Origin: Styela clava
Lineage: Eukaryota > Chordata > Ascidiacea > Stolidobranchia > Styelidae
Reading direction: 5' to 3'
Length of the DNA stretch: 64,000 nucleotides
NCBI RefSeq assembly: GCF_964204865.1
Contig: NC_135259.1
Coordinates: 5,156,974-5,220,973 of the forward strand
In this document: in pieces, positions 26,163 through 40,605 of the stretch
How the letters are laid out: the number at the start of each line of letters is the position of its first letter
How positions within the stretch are numbered: the first letter of the stretch is position 1
The notes under the pieces: model-generated
Told to the model about the DNA's origin: nothing
The model's input: only the letters and a program-made list of their open reading frames with translations
Database searches by the model: none
Translations under genes and position numbers: made by a program

Positions 26163-26716
26163 AACTACCCGAAGAACGCGGGATCGTGGCACGTGACATC
26201 TGTCTGATGTCATAATTGGGGCGGTATTAAACGACCCGTGACGTTACTGGTGGTCAAATACAAGACAGGTTGATCGTTGCACTACCATGATAATGAACTT
26301 CTATCAATTTAGATTCAGTTTAAAACAATGATTTATTTCAGTCAAATATATCATTCTAATTTTTTGCATGAAATGTTTAAAATAATCACACATTAAATAT
26401 GAAAATCTCCATATTCACATTTTATTTAAAACATTAAATATGAGACAAAGCAACTATCCAACTGCGTGACAGGACTTTCTTGAAATTGATAAATATCACC
26501 GGTATTTTTAAATTATGGCGTGCTCGGCAGTCTGCTATAGAGTTTATTGATGAACCAAATGCTTCAAGTCAAAAAAAATGTTGTGACTGCAAAATACCGA
26601 TACATTTTTAAATTTTCTTTCAAATTATAATTGCCTATAGTTCGTGATATGAAATTGGTTCTGTCCATTCAATAAGCGCACTCCAAAACAGCAAAATAAA
26701 AAACGATATTCTAGCA

Positions 26717-26722
26717 TTTATT
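26717..26722 (-). terminator. Candidate poly(A) signal of the transporter gene
   Basis: TTTATT on plus is AATAAA on minus, about 270 nt past the stop at 26991. Other AATAAA hexamers lie further out (near 26419 and 26332), so the real 3' end is unproven. The rest of 26163-26990 shows nothing else. Confidence 0.35.
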
Positions 26723-26990
26723 GACATATACGAAAATAAGCCATTTGAAGAATAAAATTTTAAAATACCGTTACGAAAACGTTATTTATATTGTATAATG
26801 ACAAAATTGTAATTGGTATTGTGAAAATACTAACAAGTATTGATGAGACTTCTTATAATATGTTTAATTTTTACTTTCAAATCACAGAGCAATTCAGTCA
26901 CATGTTGAATTAGAAAGAGGTGAAAATATTGTGCTAAATTTACAAATTTGTATGAAAATAAAACACCAGTTTCTTGTTACATTGCATTGC

Positions 26991-29900
26991 TTACAAGCTG
27001 GTAGACATTTCGTTACCAGGCAGGTAAGCGTCATTCACTTTTCCGTTTCTCATTCGAAGCTGAAAACATAAGGTAATTTGAAGAATGAAGGAGACTAAGT
27101 TAGTCTACATTTGTATATAAATGTATCTCATGATCTTTATTGTTGAGAGATCCCCGTAAGCAATATCGGCTAAATCAACTACACGAATGTACAAAAATAC
27201 AATGTACCCGAACCCATAACCCATTCTGGTCTATTCTCGGTAGCCCTGGAAATTTGGAGCATTGCTCAAACCAAATTTAATATTAAACAAATTGTAGTAG
27301 ATTTACGTTTTATTGGATTTAAAAAATATATATAGAAAGCAAAACTTTGTCTTACCGAATCGTCTTTACTAAACTGATTATAGTGAGGTGCAAATTCATT
27401 TTGATTTGCTGCTTTCGATTCAATCTAAAAAATGGAATGCCACTAAATAGTTTTTGTCATTGTATGTTTTGCTGAGTAGATTTGATGGTATGCCATAACC
27501 CACACTATGTACATCACTTTAATATAAAGCCAAACAAGCTCGGTACATGCTTCGGCAATAGCGAGTGGTTTCCACCAGCAGGCTTATTTATTGTAACGCA
27601 GGAACAACTGACCGGAACGTCGTTTTCACCAGTTGTTTCTGTATTACTATGTTTTGGGAATGTCTTCGTCAGTTTACAATATCGTGTATATTCAAGTAAT
27701 TAGGGATCAGAATTGCCAACCGGCCTATTTAGCTATTTCTTTGCTTCCAAACCCCATGTATAAACCCGTGATGTATTCAAAAACATATTCATCAAATTAC
27801 AAAAACTGAGAATTTAGCACTTCTCGTCTTCAAACGGTCACAAAATGACGATCTAACTTACCTTGCCTGTCGTAACTTCAGTAACTGTCGAATCGGAGTC
27901 TGTGCTCAAGTACCGTTTATGTAATTCTTGTCGAGTAGAAGGACGTTTCATTTCATCCACGCGTTCCAAGTCCTCTTTGGATAATTTTTGAACAACTCCA
28001 GCGCCAATGGAATCTCCTAGCACATTTACTGTTGTTCGAATGCGGTCTCTGTTAAAAAAGTTACGTTTGCTTGTCGCAACTGTTTTCGTTTTTTTCGAAT
28101 TACAATTTGTGGTGATCATTTTATACAACAATGAAATGCTTTATTGTCTTAGGGTTGAGCATTCTCTGTGACATAAGTATAACTCAAATTTAATTCAGCC
28201 CATTAGTTCACGAACGAAAAGGTTTACACAGCTTATTAGGAGATTTGTTGGCAGATAGAATATATCAGCCTACATGTTCCATGTGTAAGACTTAGCATGA
28301 GATAATAAGTCAGTAATGACACTGCCAGTAAAGAATGATGAAGAACGATAAGAATATTTATTTATATCTAAATTCCGGTAAAATTCTAATTAATTGATCA
28401 AAGTTAGTAAACAAATAGAGTTGTTTTAAGAATTGATACCAAAACTATACAATATCATTAAAGTGAGTTTAAGTCAATAATGCACAGATGTATAAACACA
28501 CACAACTAACTTTTTTTGTAAATATATATCAATGAAAAATATTGAGAAACACGAACCGTTGGAGCTCAGAACCTAACATAAATCGTACTTACAGCAACCA
28601 ATCTACTGCTAAAATGAGCGTAATATCCTCTGTTGGCAATCCAACCGCTTGCAAAACAATTACCAGAGTAATCAATCCTGCTTGTGGAACTCCAGCAGCT
28701 CCAATACTTGCAAATGTTGCAGTGACGCTGAATCAATAATTGTTAAATACCAATTTAGAATAGTATATATATATGTTCTCCGACAAAGTCATTATTTATG
28801 AATGATCTAATTCTAGATTCTGTCCATTGACATTTTTATCCCTAGAAGTGATATTAAAAGGGTACATTATCCACATCGCGTGTTTCAGGCCGAGCAATAA
28901 ACAATATTTACAATTTTTTCATTGCATGTTCAATAAGTTCCATCTTTCAGTTTTCAACTATTTTTTTCATTTATTTTATATTATACATACAGTTTGTACC
29001 ATTATGCATGGAGAAGCACTTGTCAATTGTACCTACTTATAGAATATAGGTATTTACATACAAAATACAAGGTGCAATTTAAATTTGCCACCGTTTTTAT
29101 ACTACGTTGCAACCTCGATTTATATATTTATTGTTATTTAAACTACAGTATACCTGATTGTTACTATTTCTCCGAAACTCAACGATATGTCATTGACTTG
29201 AGCAATAAATATTGCTGCAACAGCTTCATATAATGCAGTTCCATCCATGTTTATTGTAGCACCAATGGGAAGAACAAACCTGAAAAAGTATATTTTTAGG
29301 AGATCATAACGTATTCGATTCATACACATGTAATTAATTAACCATTCAACTAAATTAAACCATAGTATAACTGTATGAAAAAGAAGAAAAATTACGACCG
29401 TTACTATTGTACCATTATTTTAGAAAGGTTGGCCTTCTGGTTCTTTGTATTTTTGAAGCCTACCTTCGTATATTGTTTTAACATTGATGTATGTATACAA
29501 CCGACAGATTTCAGATAGATTGTTTTTCAAAGCAATTAGATCAAATTTACCGTTTAATCGCCTACTCCACTTCAACCCCACAATTTTGTTTGCATTATTT
29601 TGTAATACAGTGAATTTATTCGGGGTCGTTGGCATGAAACGTAAAAAGTTGGAATTTCGTCGAATCAATATTTAACTTAGAAGTTTTATTATAATATGTA
29701 CTCATCTATAAAAAAGGTTGAAATTATTGCAATATTTCCGCTGTACCTCGTACACCGTTTGTCAACTTTGTTAATGTCTTCTAAATTACTAATGGTGATG
29801 GGCAGTGTTGCTGAACTTGATGATGTTGCCAATGCAGTCATGAGAGCCTGTTTGTAGATAATTGCACTTGAAATTTCTATCAAGATGTATTTTTTTTAAA

Positions 29901-32900
29901 TCATTGCAAATATTATGCAATTAAAGAGTCCTGCTGTACACTAACACAAATATATTTCTGTAACGTTTCCTCTGATCAAATTCAGACTTCCTCAGACAAG
30001 CAGTGTTTGTTGTAAACTGCTTGTCCGAGGAAGTCTGATTTTGGTCAGACGAAACGTTACAGAAGTACATTTGTGTTTGTGCGCAGCGCGATTCTTAACT
30101 TGCATAGTATAGTCCTGTTTCTTCTACACGCATACGGATCCACTATCATAAAGGCACAGAAGGAGGATAAGTTAGTTATTCCCGCGCAACCCAACTAATA
30201 GTTGCAAGTAATAGCTGCATTATATAACCGAATGAGTATGTAAAATTTCGACAAATAGCCATCTGTTGAAAGACTTCTACTATAAATGTGTTTTATGATA
30301 TATTTATATCGTAAATTTTTCATAATTTCTTCGCCTTCTATACAAAGAACATTGTTTTCACCTGAGAAACCCCAAGAACGTAAGTAAAAGGATTTTTTCG
30401 AACGACGATAAAATATATCAGAGGAAGAACAATGAGTCCGTGTATTGCTAAACCTGAAACAACGGTCGCAATGTATAAACCAAGCTGTTGCATCGTTTGT
30501 TCAGGATCTTCCATTTTCATAATCTCCCCAGCAATCAAAAAAATGATACCAATTGGAGAATACCTTTTATATAATAAATTTATAATATATAATAAGTTCA
30601 TACTAAAAGTATATATAAATGACTTAGACTAATGATCATTAAGGATGTTTGTTAACTTCGGAGTCTCACTGTGCCATACCGTGTTTCCCCGAAAATGAGA
30701 GCTATCCTGAAAATAAGACCTACCCTGAATTTTAAAAATGATTTTAAAATAAGCCCTCCCCTCAAAATAAGACCTAGTCAATAGCGCGAATATTTTTTTG
30801 ACCTAGTCAATAACAAGACTAACTAATACTATATATCTATGCACGGACAACAGTTTGCCAAAGATTGTCAAAAGATTTTGAATATATATATCAAATATCA
30901 CTCACCAAATAACAATTTTAACCATTTTCATGACAGCCTCGTTGAAAATGGAAAAAAATTGCACCAAAAGTTGTCCGCCTTCCAATTTTCCGATAATTAT
31001 TCCAAAAGTTATACAAAACGTGATCAGTCCCAAAACGTTGACGCCTAACTTGTATTCTCCAACCTGTTTTGTAGCGGATAAATGGTGTTAATATTGTACA
31101 GAGAAGTATAAAAACATTGTATATAGTAAATTTCTTTTTATTTATATTTATATGAAGACAAAGAGACAGTAAATTGCTTACAATTTTATAGTCTACAACT
31201 TGCTCAACCATTTCAGTAACAGGGGGTTCAGTTGGTGAGGCAGTTGTCATTCCAGTCATGTTCAACAATTCGCTGACGTTCCCATAGATTGGTTCACGAC
31301 GTGTTTGATACTACGAAAAAAAAAATATTGATTATGAAGGTATAAAATTTCATACTCTGCTCAGAAATACAATTTAAAAACAAGTAGGTTGCCTTAGACC
31401 AGTGTTTCCCACCCGAGTCCGCGGAGCGTTTGAATGAGTCCGCAACGAGCCAGAAATTCACTGCGAAACTTAACCATCAGCCATGTTACGATTTACGTTA
31501 GAATTTACATAAAACATAAAAAGCAAGTTTATTCACATGTCATCAATCGAGTCAATAATTACTGGATACTGAGCAGGGCTGCGCATATATTCGAATATTC
31601 AACTACTAGAATAGCAATTTACTATTCGAAAATTTGGTAACAGGTGACGCTACAGGTCATTTGCGCGTCGCTTTAATCAAACGATTGGAGTTCACAACTC
31701 ACTTTCGGATTTCCGACGAGAACACGAGTCGATACTGGATAGATACCCAAGTGCTGTTTCTCGGAGCTCGAACAACGAGGAAATTTTGTTTTTGGTAGGT
31801 GTCAATGGTGGCAAACTAAATTTTCTAAATTGATAAGCGGCAATACAAAATATATACTAAAAATAAAACGGAGAACACCATGAGTTTTGTTTTATGATGG
31901 TCCGAGACCGATTAAAATCGCTTTTTTATACATTACAAATCGCAAAATTTCCCTTAGGATTTTTTGCTTTACTGCCTCAACATTTGTATGTACAGTACTG
32001 GAGCGCCGTAAGTGTTGTACCTATAGCTCAGATTTGTCAAATTCCCAAAAATAAGAATCAAAACAAAATATAATCGGGCACTTTACCACGCATTTTTGTG
32101 TCCACGAATTGTCATGATATTTTCTGAAGTATTGCTTTTATTTCGTCAACACAGCCGCAGATTAAAATGATCATCAAGGCGATCAATATTTTTTTCGATT
32201 TTTCGATTTACTAATATACTTCAATTATCTTTTTATTAAGTACTAAATCAAGTTGTACGTTCTAGAAATTTATAGAAGATAATAGGATTTTTCTAGCCGC
32301 GATAACAAATTCGCAAGATTGCAAAAAATATGTAACAAAACTAAATATAATCAGGCAATATATTCTCATATTATTAAGTTCGCAGATTGCCGTGGTATTT
32401 TAAAGAAATAATGCTTTCATCTTGTCATATGTTGACGCAACCGCGAGTGACCATGAACACAATTAAATTAAAAAGATATTTTAAATTCTCGTCGTTGTCA
32501 TGGATTGAATATTGTGCGACAAGAAAGGCCATTTATCCACTAAAAAAGTCGGCTCTTTTAACAAAAGCGTAATTTCGGCGAATTTCCGATTTTGAAATTC
32601 GTTGAAATTCTGTTGTGTTTGGTTTTATTACTTCTTGCAATAAACGCACGTTGAGTCCGCAAAGGTTGTCGCCGGTGAAAAAATAGTCCGCGACCAAAAA
32701 ACGCTGCCTTAGACTATGGTTACATGAGCCCAATAGAGCTTCCTAATTTGCTCATGCTTCAGCTATAGATTTCATGCTTAATTTACATTTTTAGGTCACA
32801 GAATGTATTTTAAAATTTACATTTTGTACACTAATAGATTGTAGTGCTTGAATACCACGCCTGAATATTGGATGTCATCTATACTTAGCCAAAAACTTCT

Positions 32901-35900
32901 GTGATTTTGCCTACATTTACGATTGTCATATTGTTCCTGTAGTCTGCCAATCAATAATACTTATATTTGAACTTTCAGAATTTTTGTTATGCGATGTGCA
33001 ACTATATCACAGTATTGAAAGAAATGTTTAATTGATGAATGGTATTATATGTGAATTAACAGTATATATAAGTTTCACCTGTTGAAAGCAAGCTTGAACG
33101 ATATTCTCCGGAAACAAATTTCTGTCGAACAAAAGTGAAAAAGGCGACTAAATAGGGGGATTATAAAATGTTATCTGCATTGCAACTACAAAAGCCTATT
33201 CTGTGAACAGATATGATACTATATAATAATCGATTGGCAAAAAATGAAGGTAGAGTCAGATACGTAAACATTTTTCTGGTGTGTTTTAAAAAGGTATTTT
33301 TTAAAAATCAGTTGATCTTTAGAGCACTCATACCATATTTAAAAACATACAAACCTCAATATTGCATTACTGAGAAAGTTTGGCAACTTTGCTGAAATTC
33401 ATCAACGTAGAACTATATTTATATTCTAAAATTTATATTTGAAATTTTACTGCTGCGACTTATTCATGTTTCTCACCTCAGTAGATCCAACATAGCATCA
33501 ACTGCCGTAACTTCCGGTGAACTTCCGGTTGATTCAATGTCATCTTTGCCGGCTCTACCTAGAAATAAATAGAAAAATAAAAATAAGATAAAATATTTGG
33601 TAAGAGATATCCAACAATATATTATATAATTATAGATGCATAAATTTTTAGTATCAAGCGATGGATTAATAAAGCTTAATTGACTCAACTGCTACCAACT
33701 CTGTAGGTCAAACAAAGTTCAATTTGACTGTTGCTTCACTATTACGTTGTTGAAGCTTGGAATGTTGAGTTCAAATTATTCATTATCTAACTTTTATATA
33801 TACACACAATCCTTCAGCGGTTAAAAGTATTGACATAACTTGGTGAACAAGATTTTATCGACTGAATACATATTATAAGTCTTGTTTGCTGGGCTTTCAA
33901 AGACACCGAGAACAACAGCAAATATTGGCGTCAAAGGGTATAAAGCTATAAAAAGCGAGTTACTTATTTCAACATAAAATTTTTTAATGCTAAAACGCTC
34001 AGTAACAAATACAGTGAGATATTACAGGTTTTCCATCTAGAATACCATAAATAGTGTATGAAAAACCTGGGGATCTGATATAAAATACTGTCTAATAATA
34101 TTTCCAGCTTGTTTAGAACAATTTCTATAAATTTGTATGGCTAGAATATAATGTCTCTGGTTTTTTAATTTATACCCTAGTTGAGTCTTGTACCCGAGCC
34201 AGTTTTGAATCTTAATCACACTAATTATTCCATATTTTTTATATTAGGTTTATTGTTTTACAGACTTGAATCCCATTCTACATGAGCCACTTTTAGAGTG
34301 GCTTTGTTTAAGAAATATTGTAAGTATTTTAAATATTAGCATAGATTTTTTCACCTCTGTCATGTAAAAACAATGGTCAGCTCATAACTTCACATTATAT
34401 TTATTACATTACGCATTGGACAACAAGGAATGCTTCCGTCTAGTTACCTGTAATTACGCATGGTTTTTATACAAAACCACGAAATGAGTTATTACCTGGC
34501 TCAATGGTTACCACTAGTACGATACCAATGATAACAGCAATCAGTGTGGTACACATATAGTATACGACAGCTCTCAAGCCCATTTTTCCTGATGCATTCT
34601 GATCGAGGCTGGCAACGCCTATGAAACAAATAACGTTACAAAACTACACATAATGTATTACATTTTGATAAAATTCACTGTTGTAATATAAATTCCCTTA
34701 TGACAAATAAAGGTATTTGCGATACTCCCAATGACCTTCAATGCTCTGAAACGTTGAAGTGTGTAAACAAGTTTTCATTCTTCATCGTCATGTTTGGTAA
34801 ATACTGTATCATTAATCAACAAGAGAAAATAAGGAAAATAGAATTGCGGATAAAAATTATTTAAGTTTACTTTGCTGAACCCATCACGTTGTCAAATAAA
34901 TTCTATTGTTGTGATTGAATCATCTCTATTTGGTAGAATTCAACTTTGTCACATTTACCAGTGTTATGATCAAAAGTTTTTTTGCGTAGGCTAAATGACA
35001 ATACTTGCTGGCAGTAGAATGATTCTATAAATATATATAAAATGACAAATGATAAATCACCATCAGATCAGATTGAACAATTTTGTAATATTTTAATTAT
35101 TGCGATAATATTGAAATTCAGTGATAATTATTTGCTTTTCAGAAGAATATAATGCTACAATGATAGCTTACAACATTGTGTGCTTACAACAAATGTATTT
35201 ATAATTTACGTGCTTTGTTCACTGCAATTAATACGATTACTTTTTTTCGTTTATAAAAGCGTATTAATTTGTAAAATTGACCAATCAATAAAAATTGACA
35301 AATCTCATATAAAACTTCCCAAAATATTTATCCGACCACACGTATTGAAAAACACTTGTAAGGTTTAATCTTAGTCTTGAATAATGTGGTAGGGACATGC
35401 CAGTTGTCAACAAAATTCAGTTAGTTTTATTTATTGCATAGTATATATTTTCTCATCATATTTTACTAAGTATGGTATGCATATTATGATCTGTGATTCA
35501 ATTCATAAAATATGTTCATCTCAAACAAAAATATTTTATCAAATATAAATCACGCAATCAATTATGTTGTAAATATTTATTTATTCAAACATCACATTGA
35601 ATAAATTGACAATCTAGTGTTTGCCAGGTGTTTTTAAAAATATTTATCTGGTGGGTGAAATCGGGCGTTAATTACTGTGGATAAATATAATGAAAATTTG
35701 TAAAAAAAACGTGTTGCTCTTTACGTTTCTCCAAATTTTCTATACACAAAGATGCACAATCAAAGAAACTTATATTTTTGAAAGTTTGGCACCATTTATA
35801 TAAATCAGTAATTCATAGAATTATTAATAACACGTCAACTTACGTTTTGTCCTACTAAGATAAGTACTCGTAAACATTTTTATTGTGCTAGAGTTTTAGG

Positions 35901-36362
35901 CAATAAAGTAAGGTCATTGCTTAAAATACCAAGCTAGGAGTTCGAATTAGTCTGTTCTTATAAAGACGGGCAAGATCATTGATTTTGGTGGAAATTTTCA
36001 TTCAGCATGCCTCTTCTTTTTTTTTTAAAGAAATAGCACACATTCCATTCCGAATATTTTGGGAGTCATTATCGAGCCGTTAGCCTCAGTTTATCCGTGG
36101 CTGATTTAGTTAAACAAGGAAACAATATTCAATGTTTACCTGTTATGAGACTGCACACAATCAATGGTAATATCATCATTTTAAGCATTCTGAGCAAAAG
36201 TTCTCCAGGAAACATAAAATAATAAATATCAAGTTGTGATAAATGAGCTTCCCTCATTCCTATACCAAGACAGATGCCGACGATTACTCCAGCAAGCGTT
36301 GCCAGCAGCAAGGCGTTCATTTTTGCCCAATTCTTCCATGCTTTCTTCGTGCAGCAACCCAT
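26991..36362 (-). CDS. SLC1-family excitatory amino-acid transporter, 12 coding exons, 525 aa
   Basis: Exons in order: 36140-36362, 34496-34618, 33477-33558, 33079-33121, 31182-31310, 30906-31063, 30362-30563, 29747-29847, 29154-29279, 28593-28727, 27862-28048, 26991-27059. All borders are GT-AG and phases chain exactly to 526 codons. SLC1 carriers import glutamate/aspartate with Na+ and H+ and export K+ at the plasma membrane. Visible hallmarks: HP1 serine run [10 protein letters not shown] from S329; NMDGT at 364-368 (TM7); [11 protein letters not shown] in HP2; D442 and R445 in DRIRT (TM8). This arginine marks acidic amino-acid rather than neutral (ASCT-type) carriers. The second extracellular loop has sequons NVS (168) and NMT (174). 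The N-terminus MGCC could be acylated (inference). The protein ends STSL, a class I PDZ-type tail. Length is typical of the family. A 5' untranslated exon is likely but unseen. Confidence 0.96.
29943..30077. repeat. 135 bp hairpin repeat in a transporter intron
   Basis: Two arms of about 60 bp, from ACACAAAT through CTGTAACGTTT and GACTTCCTC to CAGACAAGCAG, are reverse complements around a short loop. One arm motif, TGGTCAGACGAAACGTTACAG, recurs at 38759-38780 without its partner. This is probably a foldback MITE or two head-to-head element ends. Confidence 0.8.
30683..30830. mobile_element. Probable DNA-transposon end in an intron
   Basis: It starts GTGTTTCCCCGAAAATGAGA and continues with repeated CCTGAAAATAAGACCTA-like phrases, a terminus style common in animal DNA transposons. 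No opposite end or target duplication was found. Confidence 0.45.
31400..32706. mobile_element. Non-autonomous hAT element, 1307 bp, in a transporter intron
   Basis: An exact 8 bp duplication CCTTAGAC flanks it at 31392-31399 and 32707-32714. The ends read CAGTGTTTCCCACC and the complement of AAAAAACGCTG, with GTCCGCGG-type sub-terminal sequence on both sides. It lies between the exons at 33079 and 31310. The interior from about 31850 shares a long core with the elements near 40.9, 55.3, 57.8, 59.2 and 61.1 kb. A second hAT-like end (CAGGGCTGCGCATATATTCG) sits at 31574, suggesting nesting. No transposase was seen. Confidence 0.9.
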
Positions 36363-39235
36363 AATTTTATTCGGTAAAATAGATAATTCTAGATATACTG
36401 TAAATCTGAATATAATGAAGTTTGAACGAAAATAAAAATATATAATGCTGAAATCATCATTTTATTGAAGATGGGGACCCTAGAGATTTTTCATTGCAAC
36501 ATTTTCCAAAGTTTGAATAATAGTGCATATATTATACCAAAAATTTACCAATATTTTAATACATGCATTTCTCGACGGCCGTTATTCCCACACTACTTTC
36601 AATATAGATTCTGCGGTTCCAATGATACAATTTATTTAACTTTACTGTCAGTGACAAGACGCAGACGAGTAACTTTTCTAACATACTTTTTCGAACGATT
36701 TCGAAAATGACATGATTTGTCATTTTTAAATAAAGTATATACAGAAACTAAAATTTTAGAGCAAACAATGAGCTTATATGATTCGTGCAATACACTTAAA
36801 CGTATAAAATTATAAACTTTATGATTTACATTATCGCAAAAAAGTAATGTAATAATATTCCAGACTATCCCTGCTGTTTTAGACGTTAAAATATCATCAT
36901 CATTTTTAAACGTCCATCAATGAAATGTACTTTCCTGTCTTAAATCGACTCTAAGGCGTGTTAAAACTGATTGCAGTTTGAAAAGAAGAAGTGTGTTTAC
37001 TTAGTGACAAATCTTCAAACAAGTCTGAATACGTGTTCATGTCGTATCCCCTGCGTGGAATTGAAGTTGTCTACTCCAAGGCCTCTTGTATATTATAAAT
37101 GAACGCTTGTTGGAATTATTATATTTGCTTTTTATCACTTTTTCCACTATTTATTTCACTATATCACTATTTATTATGTACTTTCCTCGTTTCTGATAAT
37201 TCAATAAGGAGGTTGATAACAATTGACGCAAAGTATAGGTAAAAACAAACACTATTACACAGAGAGATATAATTGTTTTATTATGATATCTGTTTGTGGC
37301 GAAACACGCCCTCAACACGCCACGTATTTTCTTAGTCCCGATTAAGTTGCGTATTAAAGTAAACAGTGATTAGTCATACGCTGACGATCTACGAAACTTC
37401 ATAAATAAAGTGAACTTAAAAGTTTTGAAGGACAAAGGTAAATTGTAAACAAACTTTGTAATCCGGGAGTTACTCCTGAAACACAGCTCTGATACACAAA
37501 ATACGCCTACGATTTATTGTATGTTAGTTTTATGATTAATATGTAAAACTGCATTACAGCACATTTTATATACCCCAATCCGATTTTTATCAATTACCTT
37601 CTGGGCACAAAGTGTGCATATATGGGACGTTCTATCAACGTGTTGTTGTTGGTGTTCTTGTTGTTGTTGGTGGTGTTCTTGTTGTTGTTGTTGTTGATGT
37701 GAAAATCGTGTTTATCTGCTACTATTTGACCAATCGATTTCAAAATCTTCAGTACTTGAAGTGGGCAAAATTGGCTAGAAGGCAATTGCTTTTATTACTT
37801 TGAATAAATTTCCTTTTATTCCCGATATTTCAATCAAAATGTTTCTTTTTATTTAATTTTGTAGAAACACTTTATTCCGTCTCGCTTGTCTGTCGATCTT
37901 TTTAGCAAAATCAATGCTTAGCCGAGCCGTAGCCAGCGAGCGAGCGTTTCATACTATCACCGATGCGATGCGCAAGCGTCATGTCCGTATGTCTGAGCAT
38001 CATTCTCATTTATGCAGAGTATTATTTGCAATTGATTGTTGCTGAATTTAAATACGAATCATATCACTGGTTAAATCGAGTTTATTTTTCTATTCTTACA
38101 GCTTAACAGTATGTAAAGTGACCTAATAATTTCTAAAGTACATATCATGCGGACTACATGAGAAATAGATTATTTGCTTTGTTTTGCAACCTTAGACATA
38201 CATAGTATTTGACAGAATGTGCGACTATTTCTTATTAATCGAACCCCGAACAGTAGTGTGTAGTTTTGGTCAAATTCAATCTACCTCCTTGTGTCACAAT
38301 TACTTTTTACCGCCTCTTTTATTTCCCAAAATCAAGTTTTCCCGATCCCCGGTGAAAATAAAACATATTTCTCACATGGTCAACTTCTGCTGAATTAAAA
38401 AGGCATACTAGAAGATTTCTTATGAATCTAAAACCCTACAACATGCGAATGAATTCTTTCGTAAAGTTCCCTCAAAGTTGCATCAATGCTAGTACGCTAT
38501 TGACCTCACCTTGTGTTGACAGCTTTTCCCTGTGCTGTCTCTGTGAACGATCCTAACTTTTTATGATCGTGCAAACAATTGAAAGAGTGCTGGTAAAACA
38601 TAGTCAATATAGACACACACTTTTATGTATAAATTTCCAGGAACCTCTAAAACCAGAGCAAACACGACCGAATTCTTTCGATCACTAGGTTTGTGGCCAT
38701 TTTCATTTATCTTTGTACTATGGCCGATTGATGAGTGGTTCTGTTCTGATTCTATCTTTGGTCAGACGAAACGTTACAGAATATATTTTTGTTAGTATGT
38801 GGCAAGAATTTCGAACTACATATAGAATCGCCATATTTGTATAAGCTAATCTTTATTGTTTCTCCAATCTGAAAGATTACGATTTGACACATATACAAAT
38901 TTTATTTCAACAAAATGCAATACAGCCAAGAAATATGTCCGTGCTGGTTAATGTACGGTTATGTTATTAAAAGCTTGAAAACCCTCATGTTTTCACATCA
39001 AATCTACGGGGCACATTTTTTTGTAGTTCGTTTAACCGCATTATCTGATATTCGTGTAATATTCCAGGCTTCAAATATGTTTTATTGTAAGCAAGGTGTA
39101 GAAAAATTAAACATTCAAGATTGTTTTTTATTGTTTCATTGAATTTTGTTAATTATGTTGTTTCGTTTAAATATGTCGAAAAGGTAATTGAATTTATCAT
39201 CAACTGTGAACAAAAGAACATTATCCCGAAAATAC
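36363..39235. other. Upstream flank of the transporter; TTG microsatellite
   Basis: This should hold the promoter and any 5' untranslated exon of the minus-strand transporter, but none could be pinned down. A (TTG)n/(GTT)n tract lies at 37641-37697, and a single arm of the 29.9 kb hairpin repeat at 38759-38780. Nothing else was recognised. Confidence 0.55.
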
Positions 39236-39243
39236 GTATAGGA

Positions 39244-39750
39244 TAGGAGTGGGCAACCATTTTCGACTCGCGTGCCAAAATCGGCTAAATTTAACGACAA
39301 AATTCTTCCGCGTGCCGACCAAAATTAAAAACAATGCTTTTCTACGTCCAAAATAAAAAATACACAACAATAAACCTAACATGTACAGACAGATTCACTA
39401 TTCGGAAAATATCAGAGCGACAAAGAGACTCGGTTACTTTTCGTATTCAATAATCTATATCAGTGAGACTACTGCTGCTGGTGCATTACCGCTGATAAAG
39501 ATTTCACATTGGGTTTATATTTTGTAACTTTCAACGAAATACACGAACTACTAGTTTCATCTTTCAGGCTATTCTGGTTACGAGACTTAAGAAAGTTCAT
39601 AACTGAGAACAGAGATTCACAAGCATGAGTAGATAAAAACAAGGAGAGTTTTTAAGGAGAATGATCTCGTTTCCAAGGCCTCGCTTGCGTGCCGAATAAA
39701 TGGGCTCGCGTACCAAGTTTGGCACGCGTGTCAGGGGTTGCCCGCCCCTG
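39244..39750. mobile_element. Non-autonomous hAT element, 507 bp
   Basis: Flanked by the exact 8 bp duplication GTATAGGA (39236-39243 and 39751-39758). The right end is the complement of CAGGGGCGGGCAAC. The left end TAGGAGTGGGCAAC has lost the usual first C. Both sub-ends carry a GCGTGCC phrase. Non-coding. Confidence 0.92.
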
Positions 39751-39758
39751 GTATAGGA

Positions 39759-40569
39759 TAAGCAAAGAACTGTATTGTTTTGTTATTGTTCTGTCAGCGT
39801 ACTGTCATGTTGGTCCATTATAATGAAACAGAATACGGACTTATATACGGATACGAAAATATCCTGCCAAATATTACGTACAATATACTGCATTTAACTA
39901 GATAATATAAATTATTTATAGAACTAATACAAAACGTACCATATTTATTCACGTTTAGATATCATGGTATAATGTGATTTCCATTCTATGTAATTAATTA
40001 TGAAGTTTACTCCTCTGGTTTGACATTTATATGTAGGACTGGTTAATTATTAAAATGTTTGCTAAGAGACAAACGTGCATAATAAAATTTTACCAGATAT
40101 TTCAAATCATCGACTTGGATATGACAATATATCATGCCAAATTATACATGTTGTTATATGTAGGGCATTTATAGGCCTCCTGATAACAGGGCTATTGCTG
40201 AATTACCCAACAATACTCTATATCTGTCCAATTTTTTCGAAAACATAATAAAAACTTTATTTTGCTAATGAATCATAAGCTTCTGATAAGTGTTTGATAG
40301 AAGATCTAGTTTAAAACTGCCCATGCACTTTTTATTGCGCTTCAGCGACATGAGGGCAAACAAATGCTTTATGAGTTAGTGCATAAAGTTATGAGTTATG
40401 CAAAGATTTGCTGCAAAAACTTCGATTGGTTACATTATGTATTCAGTCTGAAAGACATTGTTGGTTAGTTCAATATTTTGGAAGGTCGACAGATAAAACT
40501 ACAGACAAGTAAGTGATATGTCTCCTGTTATATTTAAATCCAGTTCTATATTTATTATGAATAGGAGAG
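39759..40569. other. Intergenic, nothing recognised
   Basis: AT-rich spacer between the 39.2 kb hAT element and the GNAT-3 pseudogene. No gene or repeat was recognised. Confidence 0.45.
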
Positions 40570-40605
40570 AAGCATCACAGAGCTTTTCATAATGATCCTC
40601 TATAA

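Noticed and set aside
29420..29675. Open frames on both strands between two transporter exons
   Set aside because: Located within an intron whose flanking exons join perfectly in phase; no recognisable similarity.
31574..31650. A second complete hAT element nested in the intronic element
   Set aside because: Only a left-like end (CAGGGCTGCGC) is visible; no matching right end or target duplication was found.
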